A stretch of 64,000 nt of DNA. Source: Limnohabitans sp. Hippo3 (GTDB lineage: Bacteria > Pseudomonadota > Gammaproteobacteria > Burkholderiales > Burkholderiaceae_C). Below are positions 52,906 through 61,673 of the stretch, in pieces. Location: positions 80,483-144,482 of the forward strand of contig NZ_NESF01000004.1 in the NCBI RefSeq assembly GCF_003063665.1, written 5' to 3'. Position numbers and translations under genes: made by a program. How positions within the stretch are numbered: position 1 is the first letter of the stretch; each line of letters begins with the position of its first letter. Below the pieces are notes generated by a model. It had not been told where the DNA came from. It saw only the letters and a program-made list of their open reading frames with translations, and did not search any database.

Positions 52906-53760
52906 TCAGGCATCAAAACCATACACCTGCGCCGGGTTGTCCACCAAAATGCGCCGAATGTCAGCCGTGCGGGACACCCAGTGGGGCAAAAGGTTCATCA
53001 ACGCGGCAGAGGATGGCACGGGGTTTTGATTGGGATGAGGCCAGTTGCTGGCCCACAAGCAGCGCTCGGGGTAATGCGTGGCCAGGTAACGGGCCAGCAA
53101 ACTCACGTCTTCATAGTGAGGCGCCCCAGTTTGCGAAGTTTCATAAGGGGCCGACAGCTTGACCCAGACACGCCCTGTGTCCAGCAAGCGGCAAAGGGCC
53201 TGGAATGCCGCATCGTCCGTGCTGGCAGGTGGCACCAAAAATTTACCTGTGTGGTCCAACACGATCTGGGCATCGAGGCTTTGCAGCAAAGGCAGCCGCT
53301 GCACGAAGTCACAGCCGTTGAACTGCACATTCAGATGCCAGCCCAAGGGACGGATCTGGTGTGCAAGCGGTGCAAATGCGTCCCAGCCCAGCGGTCCACC
53401 GGGCAACATCATCATGCGAACACCACGCACGCCCGCTGCATGCAAATCGCGCAGCGTGCTTTGCGTCACCGAAGGGGGCACGATGGCCACAGCACGGGCA
53501 CGGCCAGGCATGCTGGCCACAGCGGCCAGTGTGCAGCGGTTGTCAAAACCGTAGCCGGTAGGCTGCACCACCACCACACGCGTCAATCCCAAAGCCGCTT
53601 GCACTTTGGCGTAATCGGCCATCGGGGCATGCGGAGGTTTGAACGTGGCGGTAGGGGCCAAGGGATAAGCATCGTCATAGGCATGCACATGGCAATCGCA
53701 GGCCCCGAACGGCACTGAAAAAGACACGGCATCAGACTCAGCCATCGCAACGGCGCTCAT
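52906..53760 (-). CDS. Amidohydrolase, galactarolactone isomerase-like (COG3618)
   Basis: A 284-residue TIM-barrel amidohydrolase of the family that includes 2-pyrone-4,6-dicarboxylate lactonase and D-galactarolactone isomerase. GACDCHVHAYDDAYPL gives the metal/active-site HxH, IVLDHTGKF a later active-site histidine and LWASNWPHPN the end of the barrel. With the uronate dehydrogenase and lactonase nearby, a galactarolactone isomerase or lactonase role fits best (inference). The ATG at 53760 overlaps the dehydrogenase stop (ATGA). Confidence 0.85.
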   Translation of the reverse strand: MSAVAMAESDAVSFSVPFGACDCHVHAYDDAYPLAPTATFKPPHAPMADYAKVQAALGLTRVVVVQPTGYGFDNRCTLAAVASMPGRARAVAIVPPSVTQSTLRDLHAAGVRGVRMMMLPGGPLGWDAFAPLAHQIRPLGWHLNVQFNGCDFVQRLPLLQSLDAQIVLDHTGKFLVPPASTDDAAFQALCRLLDTGRVWVKLSAPYETSQTGAPHYEDVSLLARYLATHYPERCLWASNWPHPNQNPVPSSAALMNLLPHWVSRTADIRRILVDNPAQVYGFDA

Positions 53761-54758
53761 GTGGACATCCTCGACATCCAACGGGTGGCCTGCGCCGGAT
53801 TGACAGCCCCGTGCGGCAGACGCCCTTGCAAAATGTCTCGCGTCTGTACCACTGTTTCCAGGGCCTGGTGTGCAATGGCCTGCGGCGTGAGCCCACCCAC
53901 ATGTGGCGTGGCGATGACACGAGGATGCCGCGCCAGTTCAGGCGATGGCATCTGGTCTACTGCGCACCCGACATCCAGCGCAGCACCTGCCAACCGCCCC
54001 TGATCCAACGCCAGCAAGAGCGCTGACTCGTCCACCAGCTGACCCCGCGATGCATTGATGAAAAAAGCAGAGGGCTTCATGCACGACAAGGCCTGCGCAT
54101 TGATCAACTTGTCCGTTTCGGGCTTCGCTGGCGCAAGGCACACCACATGGTCTGCACAGGCCAACAGTTCATGCAAGGCCAGTGACTCCACAACAGGGTC
54201 TTGCGGCTGCACATAAGGGTCGTACACACACACACGCATGCCAAACGCCTGTGCCAGCCGCGCCACATGGCGACCAATTTCGCCATAACCCATGATGCCC
54301 AGGCACGCCCCGCGCAGCTCTCGGCCCATGCGTGGCTCCACCGACTGGCCTTGCCAGTAGGCTGCGGCGGCTACGCTGATGTGGCGGCTCAAGTCGATCA
54401 TGGCACCGATCACCCATTCGGCCACAGCAGGACCAAAGCCGGGGCTGGCCTGGGTCACCAAGATCCCCTCACGACTTGCCGCTGCGACATCGATGGTGCG
54501 GATGTCCACCGCACAACGCACGGCCGCCAGCAAACTCGGCACCGAAGCAAAAAAGTCGGCATCAAGTGCTGTTTGGCGGTACGCGATCAACACATCGCAG
54601 CCCTGCGCAGCCTCGATCAGCTCTGAGCTTGACCAGTCGTGCGCATCGGGATTGAGCTTGACGCGGGCCACCTCCTGCAAATTGGCCAGCGCCTGCTCGC
54701 CAAAGTAAGTGGCCAGTCGCTCACGGGGATGGGTGACCAGCACCAAAGGCAAAGGCAT
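53757..54758 (-). CDS. D-2-hydroxyacid dehydrogenase (glyoxylate/hydroxypyruvate reductase-like)
   Basis: A 333-residue NAD(P)-dependent D-isomer 2-hydroxyacid dehydrogenase. The Rossmann loop is in LGIMGYGEIGRHVARL, the catalytic arginine in INASRGQLVDE and the histidine in VIATPHVGGLTPQA. Substrate unknown; in an aldarate pathway it could handle hydroxypyruvate or tartronate-level intermediates. The ATG at 54758 starts MPLPLVLVTHP; the longer frame to 55112 lies over dctM and is rejected. It sits nine bases after dctM. Confidence 0.9.
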   Translation of the reverse strand: MPLPLVLVTHPRERLATYFGEQALANLQEVARVKLNPDAHDWSSSELIEAAQGCDVLIAYRQTALDADFFASVPSLLAAVRCAVDIRTIDVAAASREGILVTQASPGFGPAVAEWVIGAMIDLSRHISVAAAAYWQGQSVEPRMGRELRGACLGIMGYGEIGRHVARLAQAFGMRVCVYDPYVQPQDPVVESLALHELLACADHVVCLAPAKPETDKLINAQALSCMKPSAFFINASRGQLVDESALLLALDQGRLAGAALDVGCAVDQMPSPELARHPRVIATPHVGGLTPQAIAHQALETVVQTRDILQGRLPHGAVNPAQATRWMSRMST

Positions 54759-54766
54759 GGCTGTTT

Positions 54767-56050
54767 TTACAGACCCATGGTACGTGGCAACCACAGCGAA
54801 ATTTGCGGCACATACGTCACCAGCATCAACACCATCAGCAAGATCAAAAAGAAGGGCTTCATGGATTTCACCACTTGCTCGATCTTGAGCTTGGCCACTG
54901 CACTGCCCACAAACAGCACCGCCCCCACAGGAGGTGTGATCAGGCCAATACCCAGGTTGACCATCATGATCATGCCAAAGTGAACCGGGTCGATACCAAT
55001 GCTTTTGATGACAGGCATCAGGATAGGCGTGAGGATCAGGATCAGCGGCGCCATGTCCATCAAAGTGCCCAGCACCAGCAGCATGATGTTGATGCACGCC
55101 AGAATCACCCATGGCTCATTGCTCAAAGCAGTGAAGAGCGTGGTGATCTTCATTGGAATCTGCATCATGGTCATGATGTAGCCGAAACTCGCCGCAAAAC
55201 CGATCAGGATCATCACGATCGTCACTGTCTTGACGGTGCGGTGCATCAGTTTGGGCAGGTCTTTCCACTTGTAGTCGCGGTAGATGAACATGGTCACAAA
55301 AAAGGCCCACACCACCGCGATCGAGGCCGATTCTGTGGCCGTGAAAACGCCGCTGAGGATGCCACCCAGAATAATCCCCATGGTCATCAAGCCCCACATC
55401 GCATCGGAACAAATTTTCAGCGCCTCTTTCAGGGGGATAACGCGGCCTTTGGGGTAGTTTTCCTTGCGTGCCACATACAGGCAATAAATCGCCAAACTGA
55501 GCCCCAGCAGCAAACCCGGGAAGACCCCAGCCATGAACAGGGCTGCGACCGACACCGTTCCGCCTGCCGCCATTGAATAAATGACCGCGTTGTGGCTGGG
55601 CGGAATCAGGATCGCCTGCACCGAGCCACTCACCGTGACCGCCGTAGCGAAAGGACGTGGGTAACCTTTTTTCTCCATCTCGGGGATGAGGACCGAGCCA
55701 ATCGAGGCCGTGTCAGCCACAGAAGAACCGGAAATGGCCCCAAAAAAAGTGGACGCCAAGATGTTGACCAGCGACAAGCCGCCTCGTACAAAACCGATGA
55801 GCACACCAGCAAACGCCACAAGACGCCGCGACATGCCGCCTTCGGCCATGATCGCGCCCGCCAGTACAAAACAGGGAATGGCCAACAAGGAAAACTTGTT
55901 GACGCCACTGGCCATCTGGATCATCACCGCATCCAGCGGCAGTTCAATCCACATCGCCCCCAGCAAGGCCGCCAGACCCAAGGCATAGGCCACAGGCATG
56001 CCGATCAGCATCAACAAGACAAAACTACCAATCAGAACCAGTGCATCCAT
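54767..56050 (-). CDS. dctM: TRAP transporter large permease
   Basis: The 12-helix DctM subunit that couples sodium entry to import of the bound organic acid. It has 427 residues, hydrophobic throughout. Diagnostic: GMPVAYALGLAALLG, FVLAGAIMAEGGMSRRLVAFA, FFGAISGSSVADTASIGSVLIPEM and LITPPVGAVLFVGSAVA. It starts two bases after the dctQ stop. In this operon the substrate is probably a hexuronate or aldarate. Confidence 0.96.
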   Translation of the reverse strand: MDALVLIGSFVLLMLIGMPVAYALGLAALLGAMWIELPLDAVMIQMASGVNKFSLLAIPCFVLAGAIMAEGGMSRRLVAFAGVLIGFVRGGLSLVNILASTFFGAISGSSVADTASIGSVLIPEMEKKGYPRPFATAVTVSGSVQAILIPPSHNAVIYSMAAGGTVSVAALFMAGVFPGLLLGLSLAIYCLYVARKENYPKGRVIPLKEALKICSDAMWGLMTMGIILGGILSGVFTATESASIAVVWAFFVTMFIYRDYKWKDLPKLMHRTVKTVTIVMILIGFAASFGYIMTMMQIPMKITTLFTALSNEPWVILACINIMLLVLGTLMDMAPLILILTPILMPVIKSIGIDPVHFGMIMMVNLGIGLITPPVGAVLFVGSAVAKLKIEQVVKSMKPFFLILLMVLMLVTYVPQISLWLPRTMGL

Positions 56051-56052
56051 GA

Positions 56053-56571
56053 TCAGATCGCCTCCGCCGATGTAGGGCCTTCATGGTCAAAGACCACCAC
56101 AGCACGTTCGTGCGCTGGACCCCAAAACAAAATTTCCAGCACAAAGACCAAAGTCATCAATGCCCCCAAAGGCAAAGGCATGTAGGTCCAGCCAACCGCC
56201 ATCCAGGGCAAATCGCCCAAGGTCTGACCCATGGTTTCCATGGCCAGCTTGCTACCCCAAACCATCACAAAAACACAGATGCCTGCCATGCACAAATGCA
56301 CCAATGTGGCACATGTTTTTTGCACAGGCTCAGGCAAACGATCGGTCAGCATGCCCACGGCGATGTGTGATCCTGCTCTGTAACTGGCTGCGGCCCCCAT
56401 GAAGGTGAAAGTGACCATCAGCAACACCGCCACGGGCTCCGGCCAACTGGAGCCCGTGCCCAATACATAGCGCGTGAACACGCCCCAAGGAATGATGAGG
56501 CTCATGAAAAAAATCGAGATGCCCGATATCCAGATGCACAACAGATACAGGCGATCAAACAAACGCACCAT
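56053..56571 (-). CDS. dctQ: TRAP transporter small permease
   Basis: The four-helix DctQ subunit, 172 residues. VLLMVTFTFMGAAASYRAGSHIAVGMLTDRLP shows the family core. It starts at the ATG at 56571 (MVRLFDRLYLLC); a longer frame to 56667 would read a basic, non-membrane head and is rejected. It lies between dctP and dctM. Confidence 0.92.
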   Translation of the reverse strand: MVRLFDRLYLLCIWISGISIFFMSLIIPWGVFTRYVLGTGSSWPEPVAVLLMVTFTFMGAAASYRAGSHIAVGMLTDRLPEPVQKTCATLVHLCMAGICVFVMVWGSKLAMETMGQTLGDLPWMAVGWTYMPLPLGALMTLVFVLEILFWGPAHERAVVVFDHEGPTSAEAI

Positions 56572-56668
56572 GGTCAAAATCCCCCGGGATTGGTGTCGAC
56601 TCCAACGGCAGGGACAGGGCAAGCCCTGTCCCGCGCAGCAACAGCGCAACAGGCGCCAAAGCTGCAAC

Positions 56669-57652
56669 TCACTTGACGGCTTCGATGCGCTTGATCAAGT
56701 CGGCAAACTGACTGCCGTATTTGGCACGCACAGGCGCCGTGGCGTCATAGAACGCTTTTTTGTCCACCGTCTTGAACTGGATGCCAGCGGCTTGCAGCTT
56801 GGCGCTGTATTCGGCCACGCTCTTGTCCCACATGGCGCGCTGCTCCATTTGGGCTTCGCGGGCAAACTTCATCAAGCTAGCCTGATCGTCCTTGCTCATC
56901 TTGTCCCAGGTGACTTTGGACATGACAAAAATTTCAGGAATGATCAGGTGCGTCGTTTGGGTGTAAAACTTCACCCCGGTCGAATAGTGATTGGCCGTGA
57001 ACAAGGTCGGTGGGTTGTTCTCTGCCCCATCCACCACCCCCGTTTGCAAGGCGCTGTAAGTGTCGTTGTGCCCCATGGTGATGCCGTTGCCGCCCATCGC
57101 GTTCATGGTGTCCACAAACAAGGGGTTGCCCATGACACGGATTTTCAGACCCTTGAGGTCGGCAGGCGACTTGATTTCCTTCTTGGTGTAGAGGCTGCGT
57201 GAGCCACTGTCCATCCAGCCCAATGCCACCAGGCGTGCCGGGCTGTTGGTGATCTTGTCCAGAATTTCTTTGCCCACAGGGCCGTCGATCACGGAACGCA
57301 TGTGCGCTTCATCGCGGAATACAAATGGCATGTTGAACACGTTCACATCGGGCACCACTGGACCCAGAATGCCCAGGGAAATACGGGCGATCTGGATCGC
57401 ACCGATTTGGGTTTGCTCGACCACTTCTTTTTCAGAGCCCAACACACCGCCTGCGAACATTTGCAGCTTGTAGCGTCCACCTGTGGCCGCTTCAAGCTTT
57501 TTGCCCATGTTTTCAATCGCGACCACGTTCGGATAGCCAGCCGGGTGCACATCCGAAGCCTTGAGTACGGTTTGTGCCGAGGCCACGGGGATCAAAGCCA
57601 AAGTCAGCAAGGCCGCTGCCGTGGAAGAAATCAGGTTTCTGCGAAAGTTCAT
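56669..57652 (-). CDS. dctP: TRAP transporter substrate-binding protein
   Basis: Periplasmic DctP receptor of 327 residues with a signal peptide (about residues 1-26, ending ASAQ). The segment GLKIRVMGNPLFVDTMNAMGGN holds the arginine that binds a substrate carboxylate. EVVEQTQIGAIQIARISLG and the NPPTLFTANHYSTGVKF region are typical. Close relatives bind uronates or related sugar acids (inference). GGAGA precedes the ATG. It heads the minus operon, with its promoter in the gap shared with the GntR gene. Confidence 0.95.
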   Translation of the reverse strand: MNFRRNLISSTAAALLTLALIPVASAQTVLKASDVHPAGYPNVVAIENMGKKLEAATGGRYKLQMFAGGVLGSEKEVVEQTQIGAIQIARISLGILGPVVPDVNVFNMPFVFRDEAHMRSVIDGPVGKEILDKITNSPARLVALGWMDSGSRSLYTKKEIKSPADLKGLKIRVMGNPLFVDTMNAMGGNGITMGHNDTYSALQTGVVDGAENNPPTLFTANHYSTGVKFYTQTTHLIIPEIFVMSKVTWDKMSKDDQASLMKFAREAQMEQRAMWDKSVAEYSAKLQAAGIQFKTVDKKAFYDATAPVRAKYGSQFADLIKRIEAVK

Positions 57653-57728
57653 CTATGTCTCCTGTTCAAAGGGGTGAAAGCCATTGCAGCCAACCCATGC
57701 ACTTGAAAAAACCGCATCAGGTCATCAG

Positions 57729-57755
57729 TTGTCGTACAATAGAGGCGTCATTATC
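57729..57755. promoter_or_regulatory. Divergent promoters with FadR-type operator (TTGTCGTACAA)
   Basis: TTGTCGTACAA (57729-57739) matches the FadR-subfamily operator TNGTNNNACNA exactly. It overlaps a rightward -10 box TACAAT (57735-57740) for the GntR gene. It lies just past a leftward -10 box GATAAT (minus strand, 57755-57750) for the TRAP operon. A repressor bound here would block both. Confidence 0.5.
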
Positions 57756-57791
57756 CTTCCGCTTCGCCTTTCAGTCAGCTAGGGATTACCC

Positions 57792-58520
57792 ATGGATGCA
57801 ACGACCACTTCACTGAAAAAACCCGGCGGCTTGGCCATCCAGCTGGTCCACGCCATGACCGAGCAAATTCGCAGCGGCCGCCTCAAAGCAGGCGACAAAC
57901 TGCCGACCGAAGCGGCCATCATGAAAGACTTTGGCGTGAGCCGCACCGTGGTGCGCGAAGCGATCTCCCGGCTACAAGCCTCAGGTTGGGTCGATACGCG
58001 CCACGGTATTGGCACCTTCGTCCTGCACCAAAGCGAACACCCCTCTTTCCGCATCAGCCCAGAGCACATGGGCACCCTGCGCGAGGTCATTGCACTGCTG
58101 GAGTTTCGCATCAGCGTGGAAACCGAGGCCGCCGCACTGGCCGCCGTCCGTCGCACACCTGAAAACCTGGCAGAACTGCAGTCCGCATTGCGTGCATTCA
58201 ACAGCGCGATTGACGAGGGACGAGACGCGGTGGCTGCCGACCACCAATTCCATCAGGAAATTGCGCGTGCCACCCAAAATCACCACTTCACCGACCTGAT
58301 GAATTCGCTGGGCGCAGGGGTGATTCCACGTGCCCGCATCAGCAGCATACTGACCTCCGACCCCGAACGACAGAACTACCTCAGGCGGGTCAATCAGGAG
58401 CACGAAAGCATTTACAACGCCATTGCCGCGCAAGATGTCGAAGCTGCGCGCGCCGCGATGCGCACCCATCTGGCCAACAGCCGGGAGCGTCTGCGCAAAA
58501 GCGACCCCGACAGCAACTGA
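57792..58520 (+). CDS. FadR-subfamily GntR transcriptional regulator
   Basis: A 242-residue regulator: N-terminal winged helix (about residues 14-80) with KLPTEAAIMKDFGVSRTVVREAISRLQASGWVDTRHGIG read in pieces, then an FCD ligand domain (about 97-225) with metal-binding histidine and aspartate segments (VAADHQFHQEIARAT). It probably represses the divergent TRAP/garD operon and the gudD-garR-garL-udh genes until an aldarate intermediate is present (inference). AGGGA precedes the ATG at 57792. The promoter contains a FadR-type operator. Confidence 0.93.
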   Translation: MDATTTSLKKPGGLAIQLVHAMTEQIRSGRLKAGDKLPTEAAIMKDFGVSRTVVREAISRLQASGWVDTRHGIGTFVLHQSEHPSFRISPEHMGTLREVIALLEFRISVETEAAALAAVRRTPENLAELQSALRAFNSAIDEGRDAVAADHQFHQEIARATQNHHFTDLMNSLGAGVIPRARISSILTSDPERQNYLRRVNQEHESIYNAIAAQDVEAARAAMRTHLANSRERLRKSDPDSN

Positions 58521-58580
58521 GGCTGTCAACGCGACTTCACCCGCGTTTTCCCCAATGCGCAAACACCTTTCAAGTTGTAC

Positions 58581-58603
58581 GATGTCTTTTGACTAAAGAC
58601 ATC
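58581..58603. promoter_or_regulatory. Perfect 23-base palindrome before gudD
   Basis: GATGTCTTT-TGACT-AAAGACATC: nine-base arms that pair perfectly and a five-base centre, ending four bases before the gudD ATG. GTTGTACGAT directly upstream echoes half of the operator at 57729. It may be an operator, or an mRNA hairpin that hides the ribosome-binding site; no Shine-Dalgarno sequence is otherwise visible. Confidence 0.45.
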
Positions 58604-58607
58604 AACC

Positions 58608-59942
58608 ATGACCACTTTAACCACACCCCACGTCACGCGCATGCTGGTGATTCCTGTGGCCGGCCACGACGGCATGCTGCTCAATTTGAGCGGCGCTCAC
58701 GGCCCGTTTTTCACCCGCAACATCGTCATCCTGACCGACTCGGCAGGCCACACCGGCTTGGGTGAAGTGCCTGGCGGCGAAAAAATTCGCCAGACGCTGG
58801 AAGACGCTCGACCATTGGTCGAAGGCCAGCCGATTGGCCATTACAACCGCGTGCTCAACGCGATGCGCCAGCAGTTTGCCGACCGCGACAGCGGAGGCAG
58901 AGGCAACCAGACCTTTGACCTGCGCACGACCATCCACGCAGTCACCGCCGTCGAAAGCGCCCTGCTCGACCTGCTGGGCCAGCACCTGAACGTGCCGGTT
59001 TGCGCCTTGCTGGGCGATGGCCAGCAACGCAGCCGGGTGCAAATGCTGGGCTATCTGTTTTATGTGGGCGACCGGCTACAGACTGACCTGGCTTATCGGA
59101 GTGAGCCCGAGCAAGCCGACGACTGGTTGCGCCTGCGCCACGAAAAAGCCATGACCGCCGAAGCCTTGGTGCGCCTGGCTGAAGCGGCGCAAGCGCGTTA
59201 TGGCTTTCAGGACTTCAAACTCAAGGGCGGCGTGCTGCGCGGCGAAGAAGAAGTCGAAGCCATCGTGGCCCTGCATGAGCGTTTTCCGCAGGCGCGCATC
59301 ACGCTCGACCCCAACGGCGGCTGGCTGCTCAAAGACGCGATTCGCATTCTGCGCGACCACCGCAACACCATGGCCTACGCCGAAGACCCCTGCGGCGCAG
59401 AGGGTGTGTTCTCGGGCCGCGAAGTCATGGCCGAATTCCGCCGCGCCACCGGCTTGCCTACCGCCACCAACATGGTGGCCACCGACTGGCGAGAGATGGC
59501 GCACAGCATCCAGCTGCAGTCGGTGGACATTCCACTGGCCGATCCTCATTTCTGGACGCTGCAAGGCTCGGTGCGCGTGGCGCAGCTGTGCCAGATGTAC
59601 GACCTGACCTGGGGCTCACACTCCAACAACCACTTCGACATTTCTCTGGCCATGTTCACCCAATGCGCCGCCGCCGCACCCGGCAAAGTCACCGCGATCG
59701 ACACGCACTGGATCTGGCAGGACGGCCAGTTCCTGACCAAAGACCCACTGCAAATCAAGGACGGCTACGTCGATGTGCCCGCCAAACCCGGCTTGGGCAT
59801 CGAGGTGGACATGGACGCCGTGATGCAAGCGCACCAGCTTTACCAACAACACGGTCTGGGAGCACGTGATGACGCCATCGCGATGCAGTACCTGGTTCCC
59901 GGCTGGAAATTCAACAACAAAATGCCTTGCATGGTGCGCTGA
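58608..59942 (+). CDS. gudD: Glucarate dehydratase
   Basis: Enolase-superfamily enzyme that dehydrates D-glucarate to 5-keto-4-deoxyglucarate. [13 protein letters not shown] carries the catalytic lysine near residue 205, DPNGGW and AEDPCGAE the magnesium ligands, and [13 protein letters not shown] the catalytic histidine near residue 340. It has 444 residues, matching GudD. It is the first enzyme gene after the GntR regulator, 87 bases downstream, with a perfect palindrome just before the ATG. garR follows closely. Confidence 0.96.
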   Translation: MTTLTTPHVTRMLVIPVAGHDGMLLNLSGAHGPFFTRNIVILTDSAGHTGLGEVPGGEKIRQTLEDARPLVEGQPIGHYNRVLNAMRQQFADRDSGGRGNQTFDLRTTIHAVTAVESALLDLLGQHLNVPVCALLGDGQQRSRVQMLGYLFYVGDRLQTDLAYRSEPEQADDWLRLRHEKAMTAEALVRLAEAAQARYGFQDFKLKGGVLRGEEEVEAIVALHERFPQARITLDPNGGWLLKDAIRILRDHRNTMAYAEDPCGAEGVFSGREVMAEFRRATGLPTATNMVATDWREMAHSIQLQSVDIPLADPHFWTLQGSVRVAQLCQMYDLTWGSHSNNHFDISLAMFTQCAAAAPGKVTAIDTHWIWQDGQFLTKDPLQIKDGYVDVPAKPGLGIEVDMDAVMQAHQLYQQHGLGARDDAIAMQYLVPGWKFNNKMPCMVR

Positions 59943-59977
59943 GCACGCAGGCAATTCACACCAAAGAAGGAAACAGC

Positions 59978-60862
59978 ATGAAACTCGGATTCATCGGCTT
60001 GGGCATCATGGGCGCCCCCATGGCCGGACATCTGCTCGCGGGCGGCCACGAAGTCTTTGCTTTTTCACGCAGCGGCGTGCCTGCGGGCGTGCTCGAACAA
60101 GGCGCCAAAGCCTGTGCCAGCCCGGCCGAGGTGGCGCAGCACGCCGATGTCATCTTCACCATGGTGCCCGACACACCGCATGTGGAAGACGTGTTGTTTG
60201 GCGAACAAGGTGTGGCCAAAGGCCTGAAGGCGGGCAAGACCGTGGTGGACATGAGTTCCATCTCGCCCATCGCCACCAAGACCTTCGCCGCCAAGATCAA
60301 CGCCTTGGGTTGCGAGTATCTGGACGCTCCAGTGTCCGGCGGCGAAGTGGGCGCCAAAGCGGCCAGCCTGACCATCATGGTGGGCGGCAGCGAAGCCACT
60401 TTTAACAAAGTGCAACCGCTGTTCGCCCTGATGGGCAAAAACATTACCCTGATCGGTGACAACGGCAGCGGCCAGACCTGCAAAGTAGCCAACCAGATCG
60501 TCGTGGCACTCAACATCGAAGCGGTAGGCGAAGCCCTGCTGTTTGCCGCCAAAGCGGGTGCAGACCCGGCCAAAGTGCGCCAGGCGCTGATGGGGGGCCT
60601 CGCCACCAGCCGCATTCTGGAGTTGCATGGCGAGCGCATGATCAAGCGCACCTTCAACCCGGGCTTTCGCATCGAGCTGCACCAAAAAGACCTGAACCTG
60701 GCACTGGAAGGTGCCAAGGTCATGGGCCTGAGCCTGCCCAACACGGCCAGCACTCAGCAACTGATGAGCAGCTGCGTGGCCAACGGCGGTGCCGGTTGGG
60801 ACCACTCCGGCATCGTGCGCGCACTGGAGATCGCCGCCAATTTCCAGATTGCAGGCAACTGA
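59978..60862 (+). CDS. garR: 2-hydroxy-3-oxopropionate (tartronate semialdehyde) reductase
   Basis: NADH-dependent reduction of tartronate semialdehyde to glycerate. Beta-hydroxyacid dehydrogenase family: FIGLGIMGAPMAGHL at the start, the DAPVSGGEVGAKAASL substrate-binding loop and the catalytic lysine in GQTCKVANQ (about residue 169). It has 294 residues from the ATG at 59978, with AGAAGGAA upstream. It lies between gudD and garL, matching the pathway order. Confidence 0.95.
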   Translation: MKLGFIGLGIMGAPMAGHLLAGGHEVFAFSRSGVPAGVLEQGAKACASPAEVAQHADVIFTMVPDTPHVEDVLFGEQGVAKGLKAGKTVVDMSSISPIATKTFAAKINALGCEYLDAPVSGGEVGAKAASLTIMVGGSEATFNKVQPLFALMGKNITLIGDNGSGQTCKVANQIVVALNIEAVGEALLFAAKAGADPAKVRQALMGGLATSRILELHGERMIKRTFNPGFRIELHQKDLNLALEGAKVMGLSLPNTASTQQLMSSCVANGGAGWDHSGIVRALEIAANFQIAGN

Positions 60863-60894
60863 ACATTCCTCCATTCCTGTAAAGAGACAAGCCC

Positions 60895-61659
60895 ATGGAC
60901 ATGCCCATCAACCATTTCAAACACGCGATCCAATCGGGCCAAAAGCAGATTGGCCTGTGGTCGCACCTGTGCAGCAACATCAGCACCGAGATCCTGGCGC
61001 ACTGCGGATTTGACTGGTTGCTGCTGGACATGGAGCACTCGCCCAACGATCTGAGCGAAATCCTGGCGCAACTGCAAGCCATGAAAGGCAGCCCCACCAC
61101 GCCCATCGTGCGCCCACCGTGGAACGACATGGTGACTTTCAAGCGTTTGCTCGACGTCGGGGTGCAATCGCTGTTGGTGCCTTACATCCAGACCGAAGAA
61201 GAGGCGCAACAGGCAGTGTCTTACACCCGCTACCCACCGCACGGCGTGCGCGGCTATGCGGGTGCGCCCCGCGCCAGCCACTATGGGCGCGTCAAGGGTT
61301 ATGCCCAGCACAGCAGCCAAGAAATTTGCGTTCTGTTGCAGGTGGAAACTGTGCTGGGTTTGCAAAACATCGAAGCCATCGCCAACGTGGACGGCGTGGA
61401 CGGCGTGTTCATCGGCCCCGGTGATTTGTCAGCGGCCCTGGGCCACCTGGGCAATCCCAGGCATCCCGAGGTGCTCAAAGTCATCGACGCGTCCATTGCC
61501 CGCATCCGCGCCTGCGGCAAGGCGGCCGGCATCTTGACGGGTGACGAAGCTCTGGCCCAACACTATGTCGAGCAAGGTTGCCTGTTTGTGGCCGTGGGGG
61601 CCGACCAGAACGTGCTGCGCGACAGTGCCACCGCACTGGCGGGCCGCTTCAAATCCTGA
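60895..61659 (+). CDS. garL: 5-keto-4-deoxy-D-glucarate aldolase (HpcH/HpaI family)
   Basis: Class II aldolase splitting 5-keto-4-deoxyglucarate into pyruvate and tartronate semialdehyde. GLWSHLCSNISTEILAHCGFDWLLLDMEHSPND at the start is seen in parts, with the catalytic histidine/metal glutamate loop later (QVETVLGLQNIEAIANVDGVDGVFIGPGDLS). It has 254 residues, as in E. coli GarL (256). The start may be either ATG at 60895 or 60901. Its substrate is supplied by both GudD and GarD. Confidence 0.93.
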   Translation: MDMPINHFKHAIQSGQKQIGLWSHLCSNISTEILAHCGFDWLLLDMEHSPNDLSEILAQLQAMKGSPTTPIVRPPWNDMVTFKRLLDVGVQSLLVPYIQTEEEAQQAVSYTRYPPHGVRGYAGAPRASHYGRVKGYAQHSSQEICVLLQVETVLGLQNIEAIANVDGVDGVFIGPGDLSAALGHLGNPRHPEVLKVIDASIARIRACGKAAGILTGDEALAQHYVEQGCLFVAVGADQNVLRDSATALAGRFKS

Positions 61660-61673
61660 ACACCGGACAACAC

